Below the pieces are notes generated by a model that saw nothing but the letters and a program-made list of their open reading frames with translations, was not told where the DNA came from and did not search any database. 11,804 nucleotides of DNA from an uncultured Methylophilus sp. (GTDB lineage Bacteria; Pseudomonadota; Gammaproteobacteria; Burkholderiales; Methylophilaceae). Location of the stretch: positions 1 through 11,804 of the forward strand of contig CAKZJM010000103.1 in NCBI GenBank assembly GCA_936943315.1. Reading direction: 5' to 3'. The position numbers and the translations under genes are program-made. This document shows positions 6,226 through 11,804 of the stretch, one piece after another. Within the stretch, counting starts at the first letter, position 1, and every line of letters begins with the position of its first letter.

Positions 6226-6254
6226 TCATAACCGTATTTTGAAAAAAATGACAA
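6225..6254 (-). promoter_or_regulatory. Candidate sigma-70 promoter of hps
   Basis: On the minus strand TTGTCA (6249-6254) and TATGAT (6225-6230) are spaced by 18 bp that includes an A/T tract. Both hexamers match the consensus at five and five positions. Transcription would begin near 6217, giving a leader of about 90 nt before the hps ATG. It is the best pair I see in the 217-bp gap between hisC and hps. Confidence 0.5.
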
Positions 6255-6281
6255 TATTGCGACGACTTTTTTTAAGTCATT
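6241..6281 (-). terminator. Possible weak terminator after hisC
   Basis: On the minus strand AATGAC (6276-6281) can pair with GTCATT (6247-6252), followed by a run of T ending at 6242. The stem is AT-rich and the loop of 24 bases long, so it would be a weak terminator at best. The right arm overlaps the -35 box of the proposed hps promoter. It may simply be AT-rich promoter DNA. Confidence 0.25.
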
Positions 6282-6342
6282 ATGCAATCATTTACACGAT
6301 GTTAGTGGTGAATTTACGGCAAATACTTGGCTTTTAGCGACA

Positions 6343-7407
6343 TCAAGCCTGTAGAAGCGTGCGTAATGCATTCATTAAGGCCTGATTTTGTGAATCATCC
6401 CCTATCGTAATACGCAAAAACTCTGCAATGCGGGCCGGTTTTTTAAAATGGCGGACAATGACGGCCTGTTCGCGTAAACCCGCCGCCAGTTGCTCACCAG
6501 AATATTGGGGATGCCGCGCAAAGATAAAATTAGCGCCCGATGGCAGCACCTCAAACCCCATTGCTGTCATTTCGGCAACCAACTGTTCACGTGACGCCAT
6601 GACTTGCTGGCGCGTTTGCTGAAAAAAGTCTTCGTCCTGGATTGCAGCAATGGCCCCGGCTTCGGCAAAGCGGTCAATGGGATAAGAGTTAAAACTGTCT
6701 TTAACCCGCATCAATGCTTCAATTAATCCTGCGTCACCCACGGCGTAACCCACGCGTAAACCAGCCAGGGAGCGTGATTTTGAGTAGGTGTGCGTCACCA
6801 GTAAATTGGGATACTGATTGACCAGTGAGACCGCTGACTCGGTACCAAAGTCGACATAGGCTTCATCAATGACGACGACAGATTGTGTATTGGCCTGCAA
6901 AAGCCGCTCAATGTCGGCCAATGGCAGCGGAATACCCGTCGGTGCATTTGGATTCGGGAAAATAATACCGCCATTAGGACGCACGTAGTCTTGCACCGCA
7001 ATTTGAAACTGCGCATTCAGCGGAACGGTCTCGAACTCAATGCCATACAACCCACAATAGACTGGGTAAAAACTGTAGGTGATATCCGGGAACAACAGGG
7101 GCTGATCATGTTTGAGCAAGGCCTGGAACACATGCGCCAGCACTTCATCCGACCCATTCCCCACAAACACCTGACTGGGCTGCAAGCCATGATAGTCTGC
7201 AATCGCCGCCTTTAGCCGGCTAGAGTCGGGGTCTGGGTAGAGACGCAGACTATCCGCCGCTTCGGCCTGTAATGCCGCAATGACCTTGGGGCTAGGGCCA
7301 TATGGGTTTTCATTGGTATTGAGCTTGACCAGGTTTTGTAGCTTGGGCTGCTCGCCCGGCACATAAGGGGTCAGGCGATGAACGATATCACTCCAATATT
7401 GACTCAT
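6343..7407 (-). CDS. hisC: Histidinol-phosphate aminotransferase
   Basis: HisC transfers an amino group from glutamate to imidazole acetol phosphate, giving histidinol phosphate. It is a PLP enzyme of fold type I with 354 residues, normal for the family. The PLP-binding lysine is Lys210 in HTYSKSRSLAGLRVGYA. Other cofactor contacts are Asn154 in PNPNAPTG and Asp181 in VIDEAYVDF. The N-terminal LNTNENPYGPSP (29-40) is characteristic of HisC, and the C-terminal Arg in EFLRITIG binds the substrate. It starts 10 bp after hisD with an AGAAGG ribosome binding site. The next gene, hps, lies 217 bp further on, the widest gap in the window. Confidence 0.97.
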   Translation of the reverse strand: MSQYWSDIVHRLTPYVPGEQPKLQNLVKLNTNENPYGPSPKVIAALQAEAADSLRLYPDPDSSRLKAAIADYHGLQPSQVFVGNGSDEVLAHVFQALLKHDQPLLFPDITYSFYPVYCGLYGIEFETVPLNAQFQIAVQDYVRPNGGIIFPNPNAPTGIPLPLADIERLLQANTQSVVVIDEAYVDFGTESAVSLVNQYPNLLVTHTYSKSRSLAGLRVGYAVGDAGLIEALMRVKDSFNSYPIDRFAEAGAIAAIQDEDFFQQTRQQVMASREQLVAEMTAMGFEVLPSGANFIFARHPQYSGEQLAAGLREQAVIVRHFKKPARIAEFLRITIGDDSQNQALMNALRTLLQA

Positions 7408-7417
7408 ATGGACCTTC

Positions 7418-8710
7418 TTATTTCAAGCGGTATTCGGCACTACGCGCGTGAGCCTGCAAGCCTTCACCATAAGCGAGTGTCGCGGCAATTTTGCCCAGCG
7501 TTTGCGCCCCGGCAGAAGAGACCATAATCAGGCTGGAACGCTTCTGGAAGTCATACACCCCCAAAGGCGAACTAAACCGCGCGGTACGTGAAGTTGGCAA
7601 CACGTGGTTAGGGCCAGCGCAATAATCGCCCAAAGCTTCACAGGTATCACGCCCCATAAAAATGGCCCCAGCGTGCTTGATCTGCTTGCTGAACGCCAGC
7701 GCATCGTCCATGGATAATTCGAGGTGCTCTGGCGCGATATAGTTACAAATCTCTGCGGCTTCAGCCAGGTCTTTCACCTGAATCAGTGCACCTCGGTTTT
7801 GCAAGGAGGTACGGATAATGTCCTGACGCGGCATCTCAACCACTTGTCGCGCAATACTTGCTTCCACCTGGTCGAGGAACTCGGCACTCGGCGAGAGCAA
7901 AATGGCTTGCGCTAATTCGTCGTGTTCTGCCTGGCTAAACAAGTCCATGGCCGTCCAGTCCGGGTGACTCTTGCCATCGCTGATGACCAGAATTTCAGAA
8001 GGCCCTGCCACCATGTCAATGCCCACCACGCCGAAGACACGGCGCTTGGCCGCAGCGACATAAGCATTGCCAGGCCCCACGATTTTATCTACTTGCGGGA
8101 CGGTCTCAGTGCCATAGGCTAAGGCGCCTACGGCTTGTGCACCAATACAGAACACACGGTCTACACCACATACGGCCGCAGCCGCAAGTACCAAGGGATT
8201 TTTTTCACCGTTTGGGGTAGGCACCACCATGACTAACTCTTGCACACCAGCCACTTTGGCCGGGATGGCGTTCATCAGTACCGAAGAAGGATAGGCCGCC
8301 TTGCCGCCCGGCACATACAACCCGACACGATCCAGCGCCGTCACCTGTTGGCCTAGCAAAGTGCCATCCGCTTCAGTGTATTGCCACGATTGCATGACCT
8401 GCTTCTCGTGATAGCTACGCACACGGTCAGCAGCCGCTTGCAAAGCTTCGCGTTGCGCGACCGGCAGCCCATTCAGCGCTGCTTGCAACTCAGCCTGCGG
8501 AATCTCCAGCGCTGCCAGACTGGAAGCATTGGTTTTGTCGAACCGGTTGGTATATTCGAGCACGGCGGCATCGCCACGGGCCTTCACATCCTTAAGGATA
8601 TTGGCGACCACTTGGTCGATACTGTCATCCTGCGCTGTTTCAAAAGCCAGCAACGCTTTTAATTCAGCTTCAAAACCGGCGTCCTGGGTACTTAAACGTT
8701 TAATCTTCAT
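7418..8710 (-). CDS. hisD: Histidinol dehydrogenase
   Basis: HisD oxidises histidinol to histidine in two NAD-dependent steps, the end of the pathway. The 430-residue zinc enzyme has the expected ligands: Gln260 and His263 (SQAEHDE), Asp362 (GDYCAGPNHVLPT) and His421 (LQAHARSA). The general-base pair Glu328-His329 lies in IAPEHLEL. RVGLYVPGGKAAYPSSVLMNAIPA (about 128-151) and KIVGPGNAYVAAAKR are family signatures. It lies 31 bp after hisG and 10 bp before hisC. I see no strong ribosome binding site before its ATG. Confidence 0.98.
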   Translation of the reverse strand: MKIKRLSTQDAGFEAELKALLAFETAQDDSIDQVVANILKDVKARGDAAVLEYTNRFDKTNASSLAALEIPQAELQAALNGLPVAQREALQAAADRVRSYHEKQVMQSWQYTEADGTLLGQQVTALDRVGLYVPGGKAAYPSSVLMNAIPAKVAGVQELVMVVPTPNGEKNPLVLAAAAVCGVDRVFCIGAQAVGALAYGTETVPQVDKIVGPGNAYVAAAKRRVFGVVGIDMVAGPSEILVISDGKSHPDWTAMDLFSQAEHDELAQAILLSPSAEFLDQVEASIARQVVEMPRQDIIRTSLQNRGALIQVKDLAEAAEICNYIAPEHLELSMDDALAFSKQIKHAGAIFMGRDTCEALGDYCAGPNHVLPTSRTARFSSPLGVYDFQKRSSLIMVSSAGAQTLGKIAATLAYGEGLQAHARSAEYRLK

Positions 8711-8741
8711 AGATTTCTGTTAATCATTTTCACAAAAGCAG

Positions 8742-9383
8742 CTAGTCTTTGCGGATCGCCCCGGCAAAGCTATCGATAATCGGTTGCAGCAAGGGGCGGT
8801 TCACCTTATAAGAAGCCTGGTTGACCACCAAACGCGAACTGATAGCACCAATCTCCTCCACTGCTTTGAGTTTGTTTGCACGCAAAGTTCCCCCTGTGCT
8901 GACCAGATCAACAATGGCATCGGCCAAACCAACCAGCGGCCCCAGCTCCATAGACCCATACAGCTTGATCAGGTCTACATGCATGCCTTTGGCCGCAAAA
9001 TGCTCGCGAGCAGTTTTTACATACTTGGTCACCACCTTGAGGCGGGCGCCCTGGCGGATACTGGCCTCGTAATCAAAATCTTCACGCACAGCCACCATCA
9101 TTTTGCAGCGGGCAATATTCAGGTCTAGCGGCTGGTACAAGCCCTCACCGCCATGCTCATCCAGCACATCCTTACCGGCAATGCCGATATCCGCTGCGCC
9201 ATACTGCACATAGGTCGGCACATCGGTGGCACGCACAATCACCAGGCGCACATCGTCACGGTTGGTCGGCAAGATCAGTTTGCGTGAAGATTCAGGATCT
9301 TCCAATGACTGAATGCCAGCCGCCGCCAGCAGCGGCGTGGTTTCCTCAAAAATGCGCCCTTTACTGAGAGCAATAGTAATCAT
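8742..9383 (-). CDS. hisG: ATP phosphoribosyltransferase catalytic subunit, short form
   Basis: HisG joins ATP and PRPP to phosphoribosyl-ATP, the committed step of histidine synthesis and the point of feedback control. At 213 residues it is the short form, lacking the C-terminal ACT-like regulatory domain of about 80 residues found in the long enzyme. Short HisG normally works as a hetero-octamer with HisZ, a histidyl-tRNA-synthetase-like subunit, which is not in this window. The PRPP loop is LVSTGGTLRANK (160-171), with ALSKGRIFEE at the start and GIAGKDVL at 67-74. It begins 2 bp after the murA stop, so murA and hisG are probably cotranscribed. Confidence 0.97.
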   Translation of the reverse strand: MITIALSKGRIFEETTPLLAAAGIQSLEDPESSRKLILPTNRDDVRLVIVRATDVPTYVQYGAADIGIAGKDVLDEHGGEGLYQPLDLNIARCKMMVAVREDFDYEASIRQGARLKVVTKYVKTAREHFAAKGMHVDLIKLYGSMELGPLVGLADAIVDLVSTGGTLRANKLKAVEEIGAISSRLVVNQASYKVNRPLLQPIIDSFAGAIRKD

Positions 9384-9385
9384 GA

Positions 9386-10651
9386 TTAATTCGATCTGCG
9401 CACTTTGGCGCCCAATTGATTCAGTTTTTCTTCGAGTTTTTCGTAGCCGCGGTCCAGGTGGTAAATACGGTCTATCACCGTTTCACCTTCAGCCACCAGC
9501 CCTGCCAGCACCAGACCGGCAGAAGCGCGCAAGTCGGTGGCCATCACGCTGGCACCTTCTAAGGCGGATACGCCCTGGACTAACGCAGTATTGCCTTGCA
9601 CATCGATATTGGCGCCCATGCGCTGCAACTCCTGCACATGCATAAAGCGGTTTTCAAAAATGGTTTCAATGACGGTAGAGACACCCTCGGCTACCGTATT
9701 CATGGCCATAAACTGGGCCTGCATATCGGTCGGGAAAGCCGGATGCGGCGCAGTCCGCACATTGACGGCCTTGAGTTTGCCATCACTTTTCACGGTGATG
9801 CTATTGCTATCGTGGCTGATCGTTGCCCCCGCCTCGCGCAATTTCTCAATCACCGCCTCGAGCAGGTCGGCACGTGCGTTTTTGAGTGTCACTTCACCGC
9901 CGGTCATGGCCGCAGCGACCATATACGTACCAGCTTCAATGCGGTCACACACGATATGATGCTGTGCGCCAGTCAACCGTTCTACGCCTTCAATGGTGAT
10001 GGTATCCGTCCCCGCGCCTTTGATCTTGGCACCCATCTTGTTCAGGCATTCTGCCAGGTCTACCACTTCTGGCTCTTTGGCGGCATTTTCCAGCACAGTC
10101 GTGCCTTGGGCTAACGCCGCCGCCATCATCAGGTTTTCAGTGCCGGTCACCGTGACCAGGTCCATATAATATTTGGCACCCTGCAAACGGCGGTTAGGCA
10201 AATGCAAGGTACTGGCCTGGATATATCCGTGCGTGATGTGCATGGCGGCACCCATCGCTTGCAGGCCCTTGATATGTAAATCGACCGGACGCGAGCCAAT
10301 GGCACAGCCGCCCGGCAATGACACACGCGCGGTACCAAAGCGGGCCAGCAAAGGCCCCAACACCAGAATCGAGGCGCGCATGGTTTTCACCATGTCATAG
10401 GTGGCCTCAAACGAGGCCACATCACTGGCATCTAACACCACCTGCTCGGCATCTTTACTCACCTTGACACCCATGGTGTCGAGCAGCTTCAACGTCGATG
10501 CAACATCGCGCAGCTCTGGGACACCCGTCAGGGTAAACGGTGTTTCTGCCAGCAAGCCTGCGCACAAAATCGGCAAAGCGGCATTCTTGGCGCCAGACAC
10601 AATCACTTCTCCGTGCAGGCGCACGCCACCTTCAATAATCAGTTTGTCCAA
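9386..10651 (-). CDS. murA: UDP-N-acetylglucosamine 1-carboxyvinyltransferase
   Basis: MurA transfers enolpyruvate from PEP to UDP-GlcNAc, the first committed step of peptidoglycan precursor synthesis in the cytoplasm; it is the fosfomycin target. The 421-residue protein shows Lys22-Asn23 (SGAKNAALP) and the active-site Cys116 in LPGGCAIGSRP, so it should be fosfomycin-sensitive by that residue. Asp309 in HPAFPTDMQAQ corresponds to the catalytic Asp of E. coli MurA. The start codon is TTG: the family's MDKL start is obtained only there, and the first in-frame ATG comes about 60 codons later. It lies 2 bp after the glutaredoxin stop and 2 bp before hisG. Confidence 0.97.
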   Translation of the reverse strand: MDKLIIEGGVRLHGEVIVSGAKNAALPILCAGLLAETPFTLTGVPELRDVASTLKLLDTMGVKVSKDAEQVVLDASDVASFEATYDMVKTMRASILVLGPLLARFGTARVSLPGGCAIGSRPVDLHIKGLQAMGAAMHITHGYIQASTLHLPNRRLQGAKYYMDLVTVTGTENLMMAAALAQGTTVLENAAKEPEVVDLAECLNKMGAKIKGAGTDTITIEGVERLTGAQHHIVCDRIEAGTYMVAAAMTGGEVTLKNARADLLEAVIEKLREAGATISHDSNSITVKSDGKLKAVNVRTAPHPAFPTDMQAQFMAMNTVAEGVSTVIETIFENRFMHVQELQRMGANIDVQGNTALVQGVSALEGASVMATDLRASAGLVLAGLVAEGETVIDRIYHLDRGYEKLEEKLNQLGAKVRRSN

Positions 10652-10653
10652 AA

Positions 10654-10962
10654 TTATGCTTTCGCCAACAGTTCTTGCAACTCACCGCTTTGATACATGC
10701 TGCGCATAATGTCGGCACCGCCAATAAACTCGCCACCGACATACAGTTGCGGAATGGTCGGCCAGTTGGCGTACTGCTTGATCCCCTCGCGGATATCCAT
10801 GTCTTGCAACACATCTACCGCTACAAATTCCGCGCCACAGGCATTGAGGATTTGCGAAGCCACGCTAGAAAACCCACATTGTGGAAATTTAGGGCTACCC
10901 TTCATGTATAACACCACCTTGTTATTGGTAACGGTGTCTTTGATTTGTGCTTGTACATCCAT
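10654..10962 (-). CDS. grxD: Monothiol glutaredoxin, CGFS type (Grx4 family)
   Basis: This 102-residue protein is a class II monothiol glutaredoxin, which binds a [2Fe-2S] cluster with glutathione and passes it to targets or forms a complex with BolA proteins. The signature KGSPKFPQCGFS (21-32) has the single active cysteine Cys29. TIPQLYVGGEFIGGADIM with its cis-Pro and GG-D glutathione site is complete. A GGAG ribosome binding site lies eight bases before the ATG. The neighbour upstream is a BolA-family gene 26 bp away, the known physical partner of this class, so the two probably act together in iron-sulfur handling. Confidence 0.96.
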   Translation of the reverse strand: MDVQAQIKDTVTNNKVVLYMKGSPKFPQCGFSSVASQILNACGAEFVAVDVLQDMDIREGIKQYANWPTIPQLYVGGEFIGGADIMRSMYQSGELQELLAKA

Positions 10963-10988
10963 CTTTATTGCTCCATTTCAATCGCGCT

Positions 10989-11234
10989 TTAGGCTTGCAT
11001 CTGCTGCCATTGCGTCGGGGTATAGGTTTGCATAGACAACGCATGAATTTCCGCACGCATGCGGTCACCCAAAGCGGCATACACCAGTTGATGTTGCTGG
11101 ACCATGCGCTTACCTTCAAAAGCCGGGCTGACAATGACCGCATCAAAATGCGTGCCGTCATCGCCATTCACCTTCAGGTAATCACATTCCAGTCCCTGAC
11201 GGATGTATGCTTCTAGTTGCGCTGCTGATAACAC
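10989..11234 (-). CDS. BolA-family protein, IbaG-like
   Basis: The 81-residue product is a single BolA domain (class II KH-like fold), closest in size and position before murA to IbaG/YrbA. The conserved loop and helix are visible: GDDGTHFDAVIVSPAFEGK (24-42) and MVQQHQLVYAAL (44-55), with the conserved C-terminal His in EIHALSMQTYTP. BolA proteins form [2Fe-2S] heterodimers with CGFS glutaredoxins, and a CGFS glutaredoxin is the next gene. The start is GTG, supported by AGGTGG four bases upstream. The BolA domain is certain; the IbaG label rests on size and on the murA neighbourhood. Confidence 0.94.
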   Translation of the reverse strand: MLSAAQLEAYIRQGLECDYLKVNGDDGTHFDAVIVSPAFEGKRMVQQHQLVYAALGDRMRAEIHALSMQTYTPTQWQQMQA

Positions 11235-11238
11235 AAAA

Positions 11239-11244
11239 CCACCT
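11239..11244 (-). promoter_or_regulatory. Ribosome binding site fixing the GTG start of the bolA-like gene
   Basis: AGGTGG on the minus strand lies four bases before the GTG at 11234. No ATG start in this frame would keep the conserved N-terminal helix, so site and family alignment agree on GTG. Confidence 0.65.
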
Positions 11245-11260
11245 ATTCAAGAAAATGCAG

Positions 11261-11295
11261 GTGGGCTCACAGAAAGTCTTTTTCTGTGTACCCGC
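11261..11295 (-). other. Hairpin between the ABC permease and bolA-like genes
   Basis: CACAGAAA (11268-11275) and TTTCTGTG (11281-11288) form a perfect 8-bp stem with a five-base loop. Beyond a two-base internal mismatch, GGG (11263-11265) can pair with CCC (11291-11293). It begins right at the permease stop codon. On the minus strand no T-run follows, so it is not a standard intrinsic terminator. It could stabilise the 3' end of the permease message or reduce read-through into bolA. Confidence 0.45.
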
Positions 11296-11804
11296 TAACT
11301 GCGTAATTTATAACCGGATTTTAACATCTTTAGGCATAGCCACGCTAATGCGAGCAAGAAGCTGGCTACCACACCCAGGCTTAACCATGGCGACACATCG
11401 CCCTGGCCAAAAAAGCCATAGCGGAAGCCGTCTATCATGTAAAAGAATGGATTCAACTGCGACACCGCCTGCCAGAAAGGGGGCAAGGAGTGAATCGAAT
11501 AAAACACCCCTGACAGGAAGGTGAGTGGCATGATGACAAAGTTCTGGAAGGCCGCCATCTGGTCAAACTTGTCAGCCCAGATACCGGCAATCACGCCAAA
11601 CGTCCCCAGCAAGGCACTACCGCACAGTGCAAAGGTGATAATCCACCAAGGATGCACCGTCGGCACGGCCACAAAACACAAAGCGACCAGGTAAATGCTC
11701 AACCCCACCAGCAGGCCACGTATCATTGAAGCTGCTAAAAACGCGATAAAGAATTCCAGTGTCGTCAATGGTGTCAGCAGCAAGAACACAATATTTCCCA
11801 TCAC
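11295..11804 (-). CDS. ABC-2 type transporter permease, 5' end outside the window
   Basis: This is the C-terminal 169-170 residues of an integral membrane permease of the ABC-2 family, YadH-like. The frame stays open to the window edge with no true start, so roughly the first third (about 85-90 residues) is missing. Four or five hydrophobic segments are visible (about residues 20-47, 54-75, 88-102 and 140-160). The family signature is clear: FLSGVFYSIHSLPPFWQAV followed by LNPFFYMIDGFRYG (97-130). The protein would pair with an ATP-binding subunit, expected just beyond the edge. The substrate is unknown; the gene often sits near bolA and murA in proteobacteria with outer-membrane lipid transport genes. 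Confidence 0.93.
   Translation of the reverse strand: MMGNIVFLLLTPLTTLEFFIAFLAASMIRGLLVGLSIYLVALCFVAVPTVHPWWIITFALCGSALLGTFGVIAGIWADKFDQMAAFQNFVIMPLTFLSGVFYSIHSLPPFWQAVSQLNPFFYMIDGFRYGFFGQGDVSPWLSLGVVASFLLALAWLCLKMLKSGYKLRS

Overview
The window is a dense, one-directional stretch of chromosome. Every gene I can support lies on the minus strand, so transcription runs from high to low coordinates. It looks like a methylotrophic betaproteobacterium, most likely of the family Methylophilaceae. Two things point there: the order ABC permease - bolA - glutaredoxin - murA - his genes - HIT - tatABC, which has a betaproteobacterial character, and a 3-hexulose-6-phosphate synthase (HPS), the formaldehyde-fixing enzyme of the ribulose monophosphate (RuMP) cycle. 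The genus is an inference.

Layout in transcription order. (1) 11804-10654: the 3' part of an ABC-2 transporter permease, a BolA/IbaG-like protein and a CGFS monothiol glutaredoxin. (2) 10651-9386: murA, with a TTG start. (3) 9383-6343: hisG (short form), hisD and hisC. (4) 6342-5110: an hps gene with a candidate promoter, a strong ribosome binding site and a bidirectional rho-independent terminator. (5) 5088-1579: hisB, hisH, hisA, hisF, hisI and hisE, mostly overlapping or tightly spaced. (6) 1582-1: a HIT-family hydrolase, then tatA, tatB and a tatC cut off by the window edge.

Together the his genes encode nearly the whole path from PRPP and ATP to histidine. Two parts are not seen: HisZ, which a short HisG normally needs, and histidinol-phosphate phosphatase (HisB here is dehydratase only). 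The hps gene splits the his cluster. It carries the signals of a separately and strongly expressed gene, and a candidate promoter for hisB lies just after its terminator.

The most notable feature is the HPS itself. After a complete catalytic domain of about 210 residues it continues in frame into a single predicted transmembrane helix and a 51-residue Ala/Pro/Glu tail. The tail contains a 51-bp tandem repeat whose copies differ at seven positions, all synonymous. This suggests a membrane-tethered formaldehyde-fixing enzyme with a conserved low-complexity tail, which I do not know to be described. No hexulose-phosphate isomerase gene is next to it.

No tRNA, rRNA, CRISPR, insertion sequence or phage gene was seen, and no gene-free stretch exceeds 300 bases. 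The longest gap (6126-6342, 217 bp) holds the proposed hps control region.
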